From CALXOJ01 sp034120015 (GTDB lineage: Bacteria > Spirochaetota > Spirochaetia > JAFGXN01), in NCBI GenBank assembly GCA_034120015.1, contig JAXEIF010000012.1, positions 1 through 59,345 of the forward strand: a DNA stretch of 59,345 nt. The letters are read 5' to 3'. Of the stretch, positions 1 through 8,794 are shown one piece after another. Position 1 is the first letter of the stretch; each line of letters begins with the position of its first letter. Below the pieces are notes generated by a model, which made no database searches, was not told the origin of the DNA, and saw only the letters and a list, made by a program, of their open reading frames with translations. The translations under genes and the position numbers were made by a program.

Positions 1-362
1 ACGTTAACACAACCGATTCGGCTGTCCGGATTACCCACCTGCCGACGGGAACCGTTGTGCAGTGCCAGAACGAACGCAGTCAGATCAAAAACCGGGCGAC
101 GGCGATGAGCATGCTCCGATCCCGGCTTTACGATTTGTACAAAAAAGAACAGGACGAAGAAAAAGAAAAACAGAGCGGAGAGAAAAAAGATATTTCCTGG
201 GGAAATCAGATTCGCTCGTATGTTTTTCAGCCGTATACGATGGTCAAGGATCATCGGACCAAATTCGAAAAAGGAAACATTCTGGCGGTCATGGACGGCA
301 ATATTACGGAATTCATGGAAGCGTATCTGAAATGGAATGCCAAAGAGGAACCGGCAGAGTGA
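1..362 (+). CDS. prfB: Peptide chain release factor 2, C-terminal part
   Basis: This is the last ~120 codons of release factor 2, which ends translation at UGA and UAA codons. The reading frame enters the window from the left (codons begin at position 3) and ends in TGA. The text VNTTDSAVRITHLPTG followed by QNERSQIKNRATAM is the conserved block just after the GGQ loop of class-I release factors. The preceding bases AC fit the last two bases of the His codon in GGQHVN, so the catalytic GGQ lies just outside the window. The SYVFQPYTMVKDHRT stretch is typical of the RF2 C-terminus. The stop overlaps the GTG start of the next gene, which suggests one transcript. Confidence 0.96.
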   Translation, partial: VNTTDSAVRITHLPTGTVVQCQNERSQIKNRATAMSMLRSRLYDLYKKEQDEEKEKQSGEKKDISWGNQIRSYVFQPYTMVKDHRTKFEKGNILAVMDGNITEFMEAYLKWNAKEEPAE

Positions 363-1819
363 AATACGGGCTTTCGGTCTGTTGTCTGTTTTTATCTCTT
401 GTCTTTTCCGCTTCTCTGTTTGCTGCGGAAGAAAATTATATCGAAACGCTCAATCTTAAAGACAGTGCAACCGACTGGAATGTTGCCGTTTCTTATTTTT
501 CGACACAAAATATTTCTCTCGAAAACCAATATCTGGCCTCCAGTCTGCCGTTAAAAATTTATACGACGATTTTAAATTATCAGACGCATACACTGTCGGC
601 CGAAGAACGTGCCGGCTATGCCGCCGAAATTATCGACAATGCGCGTCAGACACTTTTGAAAGAAGCCTCGGATCTTCGCAAATCTTTCGACGAATTTGAT
701 TTCGAAACGGTTGATTCGGTTGCGCTGCAGACACGGCAGACTAAGCAGTGGGAGCTTTTGCAAAAACGGGAAACACTGGATAAAAAGTTCCTGTATCTGA
801 AGGAGTTTTCTCCGGCTGAAATGAACATTGCGGAAGAACGAAACATAGTTGTTTTGCGTGAGAGCGACAGTCAGGAATTGTGTGCTCCCGTAAAAGATAA
901 ATGGAAACAGTTTGCCACGGAAAAAAAAGCCGATCTTCTGATTTTCGGCCGTCTCGAAGAAATGGCAGGCTATATTTACTACCGGATTGCCGCTTATTCG
1001 GCGGTTCTGGAAAAAATGGTCTTTGAAGCCGAAGGAGGCGGGTCTCCCGATAAAATCGAAAGCCAGGTTGATCTTCATATCCGGGATCTGATTACCGTTG
1101 TCATCGGCCATCCGTGGACCGATTTTACCGTTTCGGTCATGCCGGTAACCGCATCGATTCAAATCGGTACCGAATACAGCGGTTCGGGTGTCTACCGCAA
1201 TAACAGTATGAAACCGGGAACTTATATTATGACCGTTGAGGCGCCCGGTTATGTCGGTGAAGAAATCGAGCTGGTGCTCAATCCGAAAGAAACCAAAACG
1301 CTGTCGGTTGCTTTAATCCGCAATCCGGTACCGCCTGTTGTCGTGAATACTTTTCCTCCGGGAGCCGATGTCTATCTTTCTTCGCTGTGGGTAGGGGCGA
1401 CTCCGTTTCTGATTGAAAACGGCGGTATTGACGAGCCGCTGATGCTGAAAAAGGAGGGTTACCTCGATCTGGTCTCTTCGTTAAATCCCGAATCGGGTAA
1501 TAAAATGGATTTCGTTTTGAAGTCGACGGCCTACGATATCGACAGCTACATGAAGAGTAAACGGAAAGATTTTTATTTTAATATTGCCGGTCTGGCGCTG
1601 TCGATTCCGATGGCTATTCTTTCTTCCGGCTATCAAACCCGTTTTCTGAACTCGATTCCCGAAGCGACCGAGGATAATGCCGTTCAACGTCAGCAGATTA
1701 TATTCGGTTACAAAGCAATGACAACGGTTTTATCGGTCAGTATTGTTCTGAATGCGATTATGGCAACGGGACTGATTGTCGATATGATCGATTACGTAAA
1801 AGTTTATGACAGTAAGTGA
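359..1819 (+). CDS. Exported PEGA-domain protein
   Basis: A 486-residue protein of unknown exact function. I start it at the GTG at 359, which overlaps the prfB stop and gives a signal peptide (KYG, then a hydrophobic LSVCCLFLSLVFSASLFA, cut near AEE); an AGAGGA Shine-Dalgarno lies about ten bases upstream. A longer in-frame reading to position 62 would lose the signal peptide. Residues ~260-420 contain two PEGA-type beta modules (for example ASIQIGTEYSG... and NTFPPGADVYLSSLWVGATP), which are usually surface-anchored and bind wall or envelope components. One or two hydrophobic helices near residues 400-470 suggest anchoring in the inner membrane. The next gene, ftsY, begins 7 bases later. 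Confidence 0.8.
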   Translation: MKYGLSVCCLFLSLVFSASLFAAEENYIETLNLKDSATDWNVAVSYFSTQNISLENQYLASSLPLKIYTTILNYQTHTLSAEERAGYAAEIIDNARQTLLKEASDLRKSFDEFDFETVDSVALQTRQTKQWELLQKRETLDKKFLYLKEFSPAEMNIAEERNIVVLRESDSQELCAPVKDKWKQFATEKKADLLIFGRLEEMAGYIYYRIAAYSAVLEKMVFEAEGGGSPDKIESQVDLHIRDLITVVIGHPWTDFTVSVMPVTASIQIGTEYSGSGVYRNNSMKPGTYIMTVEAPGYVGEEIELVLNPKETKTLSVALIRNPVPPVVVNTFPPGADVYLSSLWVGATPFLIENGGIDEPLMLKKEGYLDLVSSLNPESGNKMDFVLKSTAYDIDSYMKSKRKDFYFNIAGLALSIPMAILSSGYQTRFLNSIPEATEDNAVQRQQIIFGYKAMTTVLSVSIVLNAIMATGLIVDMIDYVKVYDSK

Positions 1820-1825
1820 GGTGTT

Positions 1826-2737
1826 ATGAAACTGTTCGGCAGAAATAAGAAAGAAGCGGCGGTCAAATCGGAATCGAAAGGATTCCGGCTTTTTTCGCTT
1901 TTATCTTCTCCATCGCTTTCCGATGCGTTCTATGAAGAACTGGAAGATCTGATGGTGGAAGGGGATATGGGTGTCCGTCTGGCCGTCGAAATTACGGATG
2001 AATTGAAAAACCGTCTGAAAAACGAAAAAACACGTGACGAAGCGACCGCCCGTCGGCTGCTCCGTTCGATTTTAAAGGAGTCGTTAATCGAGGACACTTC
2101 GCAACCCGATCCGAACCGGCTGAACATTGATCTGATTCTCGGTGTCAACGGTGTCGGAAAAACCACCTCGATTGCCAAAATGGCTCATCTTTATGCGGAC
2201 AGACTGGGAAAGGATAAAATTATTCTGGCAGCCGGAGATACGTTTCGGGCGGCAGCCATCGACCAGCTGGTTGTACACGGCGAACGGCTGGGCATCCGGG
2301 TCGTTCGCCACGAACCGGGAGCCGATCCCGGTGCGGTAATTTACGATGCCATCACCAGCGCGAAAGCCAAAAACGCGTCTCTGATTCTGGCCGATACGGC
2401 GGGGCGTATGCACACCAAGTCGCATCTGGTTGAAGAGTTAAAAAAAATCGGCAAAATTATCGAAACCCGTGCCGGCGAATGCCGTCTGAGAAAAATCCTT
2501 GTGTTGGATGCCACGACGGGACAGAACAGCGTTTCCCAGGCAGAAGTATTTCACGAAGCGGTCGGTATCGATTCGGTTATTTTGACCAAATACGATTCGC
2601 TGTCCAAAGGCGGCAATCTGTTTGCGGTCTGCCGTCGTTTCGGGCTGCCGATTGCGTTTACCGGCGTGGGAGAAGGGTACGACGATTTCAGACCGTTTGA
2701 TGCCGAACAGTTTCTGGATCGTTTTCTGGGAGAATGA
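1826..2737 (+). CDS. ftsY: Signal recognition particle receptor FtsY
   Basis: FtsY is the membrane-associated GTPase that receives SRP-ribosome complexes for co-translational insertion. The protein has 303 residues and is compact: a short basic start (KLFGRNKKE) and no long acidic A-domain, then the N helical bundle and the G domain. Visible GTPase motifs are GVNGVGKTTS (P-loop), GDTFRAAAIDQL (G2 region), DTAGRMHTK (G3) and TKYD (G4) followed by SKGG. A good GTGAGGTG ribosome-binding site sits just before the ATG. The stop overlaps the next ATG (ATGA), which suggests translational coupling to the secreted protein and the Lol system that follow. Confidence 0.96.
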   Translation: MKLFGRNKKEAAVKSESKGFRLFSLLSSPSLSDAFYEELEDLMVEGDMGVRLAVEITDELKNRLKNEKTRDEATARRLLRSILKESLIEDTSQPDPNRLNIDLILGVNGVGKTTSIAKMAHLYADRLGKDKIILAAGDTFRAAAIDQLVVHGERLGIRVVRHEPGADPGAVIYDAITSAKAKNASLILADTAGRMHTKSHLVEELKKIGKIIETRAGECRLRKILVLDATTGQNSVSQAEVFHEAVGIDSVILTKYDSLSKGGNLFAVCRRFGLPIAFTGVGEGYDDFRPFDAEQFLDRFLGE

Positions 2738-4002
2738 AACACTTTTTTTCCGTTCTGATTGTTTTAGCCGCTTTCCCGTTATCCGCACAAATGACCTATT
2801 ACCGGGCCGATAAATCGGGTGCCGTCTATAATCAGATAGGTGCCTCGCGCTTCGAAGAGTTCGATTACGTGATCACCGTCGAAGATCTGGATAATGCGGT
2901 CATCCGTCAGTTATTCGAGAAGCAGAAGGAAATCCGCCGCTGGGAACGGACATACGATAACCGTCGTATGTATCCCGGCCGTTACCAGGAAACGGAATTT
3001 ACCGGCGCACGCAAACTGCTCACTTCCTACTTCAATAATTACCGTCTTCAGAAGGAGGAAATTTATTTCGAAAACCGGATTTCCGAAGTCCGGGAATATC
3101 AGTATTCGGGAAGCAGTCTCAGTGCCACAGTGGTTAAAACTCCCGACGAAAAAGTCATTTACACGACGACGTACACACGCGGTTCCAACGGACGATTGCT
3201 GCGGGCCACCAATACCTACGAAAACGGTGAAATGACATATTCCGTTTACGGCTTTCTCGATTTTGACCTGCGAAATCAGATTCACACTTACAGCGGCTAC
3301 TCGTTTCAATATAATTATTTTAAAGGAAAACTGGTTTCTTCCGAAGAATGGATCGGAACCGATCTGGTTTACCGCAAAATCGAACAGGATGAAAACCGTC
3401 AGGCGATTGAAGAGGATTTTTCGAACAATAAAAAGATTATTCGGGATTTTGACGAAGAGAATCGGGTGATACGTGAAGTGACTTATATCGGTTCCGCCAA
3501 AATTGTCATCGATTATACCTATGATAAAGACAACCGCGTGACCGAAAAATATATCAGTTCCGATGCACGCCGCGAGCGGGTGACATATGAATATGACAAA
3601 GAAGGAAATGTGACCGACAGTCTGGTTTATGTCAATGATGTTCTTACCCGGGAACTGATTTACGAAGACTCGGCGCAGGACTACACCGAAATTGTTTACC
3701 GCGAAGGCAAACCTTTCATTCGTGTCGTTTTTCGCGATAATATCGAAGTCGAAAACGAACTTCTTTTCGATAAACCTGAGGAAACAGCCGCTGCCGAAAC
3801 GGAAACGGTTGCTGCCGAAACGGAAACGGTTGCTGCCGAAACGGAAACGGTTGCTGCCGAAACGGAAACGGTTGCTGCCGAAACGGAAACGGTTGCTGCC
3901 GAAACGGAAACAGCCGCTGCCGAAACGGAAACAGCCGCTGCCGAAACGGAAACAGCCGCTGCCGAAACGGAAAAGCCGTCGAAACGGAGAAAGCGCCGAT
4001 GA
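2734..4002 (+). CDS. Secreted protein with YD-like repeats and an AAETETV tandem repeat tail
   Basis: A 422-residue exported protein of unknown function. A signal peptide is clear (KHFFSVLIVLAAFPLSAQ). Residues ~150-340 carry short Tyr/Asp-rich beta repeats of the YD/RHS-like kind (for example YTYDKDNRVTEKY and YEYDKEGNVTDSL), which in other proteins build beta shells. Residues 353-415 are nine perfect or near-perfect copies of the heptad AAETETV/AAETETA, very acidic, followed by a basic tail (PSKRRKRR). It overlaps ftsY by 4 bases and lolC by 4 bases, so it belongs to the same transcription unit. Its location before lolCDE hints at a periplasmic or envelope role, but that is inference. Confidence 0.8.
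   Translation: MKHFFSVLIVLAAFPLSAQMTYYRADKSGAVYNQIGASRFEEFDYVITVEDLDNAVIRQLFEKQKEIRRWERTYDNRRMYPGRYQETEFTGARKLLTSYFNNYRLQKEEIYFENRISEVREYQYSGSSLSATVVKTPDEKVIYTTTYTRGSNGRLLRATNTYENGEMTYSVYGFLDFDLRNQIHTYSGYSFQYNYFKGKLVSSEEWIGTDLVYRKIEQDENRQAIEEDFSNNKKIIRDFDEENRVIREVTYIGSAKIVIDYTYDKDNRVTEKYISSDARRERVTYEYDKEGNVTDSLVYVNDVLTRELIYEDSAQDYTEIVYREGKPFIRVVFRDNIEVENELLFDKPEETAAAETETVAAETETVAAETETVAAETETVAAETETVAAETETAAAETETAAAETETAAAETEKPSKRRKRR
3790..3978 (+). repeat. 21-bp coding tandem repeat, nine copies
   Basis: Nine head-to-tail copies of a 21-bp unit (GCTGCCGAAACGGAAACG plus GTT or GCC) encode the heptad AAETETV or AAETETA. The first five units end in GTT and the next three in GCC, with ACG/ACA changes tracking the switch, so the array looks as if it grew by two separate block duplications. 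The last unit is degenerate (AAETEKP). The unit length is a multiple of three, so gain or loss of copies changes protein length without shifting the frame. Confidence 0.95.
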
Positions 4003-5249
4003 AGTTTTCCGAAACATTTCGCCCCGTATATATTTCCTACCGCATGCTCTTTCGTTCCCGGTCGCGCGGAAAACGGCTGTTGAGTTTTCTTTTGACGGGA
4101 ATGCTTGCCTGCGGTATTTTTTCCCTGATTCTGATTTTAAGTATTATGAACGGACTTCAGTCCGATTATATCAATGCCATAGTCGAAGTTTCCTCATATC
4201 ATCTGCGTGTCGAAGGAGCGGTTCTTTCTCCCGAAGAGGTGGAGCTCATTCGGGAAGAAAGCAACGTGGTTTCGGTTATTCCGTTTTACGAAACGCAGAC
4301 AGTGATGTCCGGACGTAACGGACGTTTTTACGGCTATCTGCTGAGAGCCGTGCCGTCCGACTGGAAGGACTCCGATCCGGGAATGGCCCGTCAGATTCGG
4401 GAAGTCCGGGGGCGTTTCGATTTCGGAAAACCGGATACGGTGGCTGTCAGCAGGGCAACCGCGTTGAGAATGGGACTTCTGGTCGGCGACGAAATGAAAC
4501 TGATTTCATTAAGTGCACCCGAATTTTCTCTGACCGCACCTCCGGTCCGCACGTTTACCGTAGGCGGCATTTACGAAACCGCTTTTCGTGAAATCGACGA
4601 ACTGCTGATTCTGACCGGAACCGGCAGTTGGGATCCCGCATTTTCCGTAAATCCGCTTGTTTACGGCATTAAACTGAAAGACCGGTTTGCCGACGACCGC
4701 ACGGCAGCCGCATTACGGCCTCTGCTGCCCGAAGGAGCGGTTATTAAAAGCTGGCGTGATTCCCACCGTTCTTTTTTCAGTGCGTTGAAGCTGGAAAAAT
4801 TCGCCATGTCGTTTCTGCTCGGACTGGTTTCGGCAGTGGTCATTCTCAATCTTTATTTTATGATTAAGCGTCTCATTTTCGAAAAGCAGAAGGAAATTGC
4901 CGTATTCAAAACAATCGGAGTTTCGCCGCGCGATATTCAACTCTCGTTTCTCTATGTCGGTATTTTAATGGGCATCCGTGCCGTTTTCTGGGGCGTTACT
5001 GCCGGGCTTCTGGTGACGATTCATTTTTCCGAACTGATTTCTTTTTTGGAGATGCTTCTTTATTCGTTTCCCGGAAGCGTTTACCTGATGCCCGATTTGC
5101 GTTTTTTTTACGATTTACCGATTCGGATTGATTTTAAAGAAGTGATTGCGATAGCATGTTTCAGTCTGGCCGCTTCGGCTGCGGCCGCTTATGCGGCAAC
5201 CGTGCGTGTTGTCGCCATCAAGCCGTGTGAGGTCATGCGTTATGAATGA
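3999..5249 (+). CDS. lolC: Lipoprotein-releasing ABC permease, LolC-type
   Basis: A 416-residue inner-membrane permease of the FtsX/LolCE family. With LolD it extracts lipoproteins from the inner membrane for transfer to the outer membrane. It has the family layout: an N-terminal membrane helix (LLSFLLTGMLACGIFSLILIL), a periplasmic MacB-like domain of about 220 residues, then three C-terminal helices with the conserved EKQKEIAVFKTIGVSPRDI coupling segment. The start overlaps the preceding stop by four bases and the end overlaps lolD by eight bases. The call as LolC rather than LolE rests on gene order. Confidence 0.9.
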   Translation: MKFSETFRPVYISYRMLFRSRSRGKRLLSFLLTGMLACGIFSLILILSIMNGLQSDYINAIVEVSSYHLRVEGAVLSPEEVELIREESNVVSVIPFYETQTVMSGRNGRFYGYLLRAVPSDWKDSDPGMARQIREVRGRFDFGKPDTVAVSRATALRMGLLVGDEMKLISLSAPEFSLTAPPVRTFTVGGIYETAFREIDELLILTGTGSWDPAFSVNPLVYGIKLKDRFADDRTAAALRPLLPEGAVIKSWRDSHRSFFSALKLEKFAMSFLLGLVSAVVILNLYFMIKRLIFEKQKEIAVFKTIGVSPRDIQLSFLYVGILMGIRAVFWGVTAGLLVTIHFSELISFLEMLLYSFPGSVYLMPDLRFFYDLPIRIDFKEVIAIACFSLAASAAAAYAATVRVVAIKPCEVMRYE

Positions 5250-5934
5250 AAATCGGGAAGAGATTTTGCTGCAGGTTGAAAATCTCTCCAAAACGTACGA
5301 AATGGGCAGCGAGAAAATTGCGATTTTAAACGGAATCGATTTTACGCTGAAAAAAAGAGAGAAGGTGACCGTTACCGGATCCAGCGGCTGCGGTAAGACG
5401 ACCTTTTTGAATCTGATTTCCGGGTTGGACACACCGACTGCCGGAGAGATCAAAATGGGCGGTTACGAACTGTCCCGTTTGGGAGAAGCTCAGCTGACCG
5501 CTTACCGGCGCAAATGTATCGGCTTTGTTTTCCAGTTTCATCATCTTCTGGAAGATTTTACCGCATCGGAAAATATCTGGCTTCCGGCCTATCTGGCAGG
5601 CGAGCCGAAAAAAGCGGCAAAAGAGAGAGCCCGATTTCTGATTGAAAGAGTCGGACTGTCTTCCCGTGCCGACCATTTCCCTGCTCAGCTTTCCGGGGGA
5701 GAATGTCAGCGTATTGCCGTGGCGCGGGCTCTCATTAATAACCCGCCGCTGATTCTGGCTGACGAACCGACGGGAAATCTTGACGAATCTCATTCGGAGC
5801 GGGTTGAAGAACTGCTTTTTGATGTGGTCGAAAAAGAGGGAAAGAGTCTGATTCTGGTGACGCATGATTCCCGTCTGGCCGAAAAGGGAGATGTTCATTA
5901 TATTCTGTCCCAGGGGAAATTACAGCAGAGATGA
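5242..5934 (+). CDS. lolD: Lipoprotein-releasing ABC ATPase LolD
   Basis: A 230-residue ATPase that powers the LolCE permease. Start chosen at the ATG at 5242 (MNENREEILLQVENLSK), which gives the normal LolD length; the open frame continues upstream to 5191, but that would add an unusual leader inside lolC. Motifs: Walker A GSSGCGKT, signature LSGGECQR, Walker B LILADEPTGNLDE and the H-loop VTHDSR. It overlaps lolC by eight bases and lolE by four, the usual LolCDE coupling. Confidence 0.95.
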   Translation: MNENREEILLQVENLSKTYEMGSEKIAILNGIDFTLKKREKVTVTGSSGCGKTTFLNLISGLDTPTAGEIKMGGYELSRLGEAQLTAYRRKCIGFVFQFHHLLEDFTASENIWLPAYLAGEPKKAAKERARFLIERVGLSSRADHFPAQLSGGECQRIAVARALINNPPLILADEPTGNLDESHSERVEELLFDVVEKEGKSLILVTHDSRLAEKGDVHYILSQGKLQQR

Positions 5935-7232
5935 ACGGTGCTTCGTTTTTTTATGCGTATCGCATGCTCTTTGTTCCTCTCGGCGGCCGCCGCGACAGCG
6001 GAAAAGTACGCGGCGCCGTTTTCGGAATTGTTCTTTCACTGATTCCGGTTGTGGTTGCGATTCAAACCGCTTCGGGAATGATCAGCGGCATTATCGAGCG
6101 GTATCTGGAAATCGATTCTTTTCATATTGCGGGACAGTCATATCATAATGATTTCAATCACCGTGCTTCAGCACTGGCGGCCGAAGTCGCCGGCGCGGAG
6201 GGGGTTGTTGCCGCGTTGCCGGTTTTGGAAAGTCATGTGCTGCTTTCTTCCGTGTACGGACGCAGTGCGGCAGCCTTAAAAGGCGTGCCGCCGACTTTAT
6301 ACGAAAATGATGCCGGCTTCCGCAAATATTTTCAAATACCGGACGGCCGCTTCGATTTGAGTGCACCCGACCGGATTCTGGTCAGCGACGGTATAGCCGA
6401 AACGCTGAAGCTGAAGCCGGGAGATCCGGTTCGTATGCTTCTGAACCGCGAAGCCGGGGGGCGTTCTTTTTTGCAGGCGGTCACCTTTACCGTTTCCGGA
6501 ATTTTTTCGACCGGTTATTACGAGTTGGATCACATGACCGCATATATTTCCCATGACCGCGCACTGCAGCTGTTCGGAAAGCAGGGACGTACCTCATTGG
6601 GAATCAAGCTCTCCGATCCGGGTGAAAAAAATGCGGCCCGGATTGCCGGCGAGCTTAACCGCCGTTTTGCTTCGGACGGTATTACCTTTCGCACCTGGAA
6701 AGAGAAAAACCGCTCGCTTGTGGAAAATCTCGACAACACCTTTGCTCTGATTTTGTCGATTGCGGTTCTGATTATTCTTTTGGCAGCCGTCAATATTTTT
6801 TCGATTATGGTGGCATTCGAGTTGGAAAAACGCACCGCGGTGGCGGTTTTGCGCAGTCTCGGTGTGCCTCCGCAAACCGTATTTCTGGCTTTTTTGTCGG
6901 CCGGCCTTCTGATCGGTATCTGCGGTACCGTTATCGGTCTGAGTCTCGGTCTGCTGGCCGCCGTGAATCTCAATCTGCTGACGGAAATCGCCGATACGGT
7001 CGTCTCGTTTCTTTACGGGCTGCTGTCCGGTTTGAACGGCGACGGATTTTTTCAAAATAAGATTGAAATTCTGAATAAAGAGTATTATCTTGAAAATATA
7101 CCTCTGGTCATCAGCCGTCGCCATATATTTTTGATTGCGGCTCTGACCGTTTTCAGTTCGGGAGCCGCCGCACTTGTGCCGGCTGTTGCCGCTGCCGGGC
7201 GGAAACCTTTGGACGTCATGAAGGATTTATAG
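5931..7232 (+). CDS. lolE: Lipoprotein-releasing ABC permease, LolE-type
   Basis: A 433-residue second permease of the Lol complex. It starts with the shared FFYAYRMLF segment, has an N-terminal helix, a periplasmic MacB-like domain and three C-terminal helices with the coupling segment FELEKRTAVAVLRSLGVPP. The two permeases flank the ATPase gene and are clearly paralogous but diverged, consistent with a heterodimeric LolCDE rather than a LolF homodimer. The mcsA gene begins one base after its stop. Confidence 0.9.
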   Translation: MNGASFFYAYRMLFVPLGGRRDSGKVRGAVFGIVLSLIPVVVAIQTASGMISGIIERYLEIDSFHIAGQSYHNDFNHRASALAAEVAGAEGVVAALPVLESHVLLSSVYGRSAAALKGVPPTLYENDAGFRKYFQIPDGRFDLSAPDRILVSDGIAETLKLKPGDPVRMLLNREAGGRSFLQAVTFTVSGIFSTGYYELDHMTAYISHDRALQLFGKQGRTSLGIKLSDPGEKNAARIAGELNRRFASDGITFRTWKEKNRSLVENLDNTFALILSIAVLIILLAAVNIFSIMVAFELEKRTAVAVLRSLGVPPQTVFLAFLSAGLLIGICGTVIGLSLGLLAAVNLNLLTEIADTVVSFLYGLLSGLNGDGFFQNKIEILNKEYYLENIPLVISRRHIFLIAALTVFSSGAAALVPAVAAAGRKPLDVMKDL

Positions 7233-7233
7233 G

Positions 7234-7734
7234 ATGAAATGCGATATTTGCAAAAAGAACGAAGCTGTGATTCACATTAAACAGACGCGGGGCAATCAGA
7301 CTTCGGATCTCAATCTCTGTGCCGAGTGTGCGGCCGAGCGGGGAATCGATCAGAAAAACCCGCAGCTGGAGAAAGTGCTTGATACCATTTTCCGTGCGGT
7401 CGGTTCGGTCAAAGAACGTCCGGGAGCCGTTCCCGAACAGGCTGTTTACTGCCCGAAGTGCGGGACCTCGTTGGGGCAGCTGATGAAAAAAGAGACAGCC
7501 GGTTGTCCCCAATGTTATATCACCTTCGAAAAAGAGTTGAACGATTCTCATTTTCATGATAAAATTTACAAAGGTCGGATACCGCAGACGATGGAGATTT
7601 GCCGCATCGCTTTGCAGGAGATCCCCGATTTGGAGATTCGTCTGAAAGCGGCTGTCGAAAGCGAAAACTATGCCGAGGCACACCGTCTGAAAAACGAGAT
7701 TGAACATACGAAGGAAGCTCTTCACCGGGAATAA
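7234..7734 (+). CDS. mcsA: McsA-like zinc-finger protein with UVR motif
   Basis: A 166-residue protein matching McsA, the zinc-binding activator of the protein-arginine kinase McsB and modulator of the ClpC/CtsR stress system in Firmicutes. Seen directly: CDIC...CAEC near the start, CPKC...CPQC around residues 73-92, and a C-terminal UVR (UvrB/UvrC-like) coiled segment, SENYAEAHRLKNEIEHTKEA. All eight zinc-ligand cysteines are present. It is followed after four bases by an McsB homologue and then clpC, the order mcsA-mcsB-clpC of the Bacillus ctsR operon, but without ctsR. Confidence 0.88.
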   Translation: MKCDICKKNEAVIHIKQTRGNQTSDLNLCAECAAERGIDQKNPQLEKVLDTIFRAVGSVKERPGAVPEQAVYCPKCGTSLGQLMKKETAGCPQCYITFEKELNDSHFHDKIYKGRIPQTMEICRIALQEIPDLEIRLKAAVESENYAEAHRLKNEIEHTKEALHRE

Positions 7735-7738
7735 TTTC

Positions 7739-8794
7739 ATGGATACGAATCAGGACCGTAATTTTATTTCATACAGCGACTGCGTAATCCGGTTGCGGAT
7801 GTCGATGTTCCGCAACTGTGCCGGTTATCCTTTTCCGACGCGGATGCAGACAGCCGACAGTCACCGTTTTCTGAATATGGTTTCGAAACGGATGGAGCGG
7901 CTGCCGGAAGGGGATTGGACTCTGCACCGCCTCGAAAAGATGAGCGATGACGATTTTTTTTATTACCGCGACCGGGGGCTTTTGCCGACCGATTTCGGAC
8001 GCTTGTCGATTCCTGTTTTCTTTTATACCGACAAAAACGGCGCTTCGCTTTTTTTTCTTAACCGCGAAGGAATCGAATTGAGTACTGTCTCTTCCGAATT
8101 CGACCCGTTTCATTCTCTGACCAATCTGATTGAATCGGACCGGCAGCTGGAAACGGTTTTTCCCTACGCGGTATCGTTACGCCACGGCTATCTTAACAGT
8201 CGTTTGGACCGAACCGGCGCCGGACTCGAAGCGGAAGTGCTGCTCTCGTTGCCGGCACTTAACCGCACGGAAGAGGGTAACCGCCTGCTGAAAATCGCGG
8301 CTGCCGAAAACCTGCACATCGAACCGTACGTCTGTCCCGTTCTCAAAACGCAGATAGACGGCATTCTTTCCGTTTCGACAACCGCTTTGAACGGCGAAAC
8401 AGAGGAAGAAATGACGGCCCGCTTTGCCGCCAACCTCGGCACCATCGTTAAAATGGAACGTCTGAAACGCAGGGACTGGCAGTCAGGTAAAATCGAAGAA
8501 ATCAGAACCCGCTATCTCGAGGCTCTTGACCGGATTAATCTGTCGATGAAAATTACGTTGCGGGAAGCTTACGACATTCTCGATACCGTTCGGGCCGCCG
8601 TTCTCGCCGGAGTAGCCGATCATCCGTGTTCGACCGTTAACTGGCTTTTCGATTTTCTGAAAGAAAGTTATCTGATACGATTCCGCAACCGTTTTGCCGG
8701 CTCTTCGGAACCGATGATGTACGACAGTTTACGGGCTCATCTTCTGAAAGATATTTTTTGCGGGAAAGCGGAGGTTCTGTGCATCAAAGATTAA
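7739..8794 (+). CDS. mcsB: McsB-family protein arginine kinase homologue, probably inactive
   Basis: A 351-residue protein in the phosphagen (guanido) kinase fold family, placed between mcsA and clpC as McsB is. Start taken at ATG 7739. Conserved scaffold: FPTR at residues 32-35 and GYLNS...GAGL...LPAL at 150-174. Set against my recollection of Bacillus McsB, the working residues are changed: SSRIRLARN becomes RLRMSMFRN (18-26), the NEEDH loop becomes NREGI (108-112), the catalytic-loop Cys is Arg155, and the phosphate-binding Arg after TGL is Glu164. It should therefore not phosphorylate arginine by the known mechanism and may act as a pseudokinase adaptor. It overlaps clpC by 16 bases. Confidence 0.8.
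   Translation: MDTNQDRNFISYSDCVIRLRMSMFRNCAGYPFPTRMQTADSHRFLNMVSKRMERLPEGDWTLHRLEKMSDDDFFYYRDRGLLPTDFGRLSIPVFFYTDKNGASLFFLNREGIELSTVSSEFDPFHSLTNLIESDRQLETVFPYAVSLRHGYLNSRLDRTGAGLEAEVLLSLPALNRTEEGNRLLKIAAAENLHIEPYVCPVLKTQIDGILSVSTTALNGETEEEMTARFAANLGTIVKMERLKRRDWQSGKIEEIRTRYLEALDRINLSMKITLREAYDILDTVRAAVLAGVADHPCSTVNWLFDFLKESYLIRFRNRFAGSSEPMMYDSLRAHLLKDIFCGKAEVLCIKD

Noticed and set aside
62..358. N-terminal extension of the PEGA protein to position 62
   Set aside because: It overlaps prfB in another frame and would bury the signal peptide; GTG 359 fits better.
2911..4017. A 368-codon open frame on the minus strand, opposite the repeat-bearing secreted protein, with FRFGS-type repeats
   Set aside because: It is the mirror of the AAETETV repeat and lacks a ribosome-binding site; the plus-strand gene has a signal peptide and coupled neighbours.
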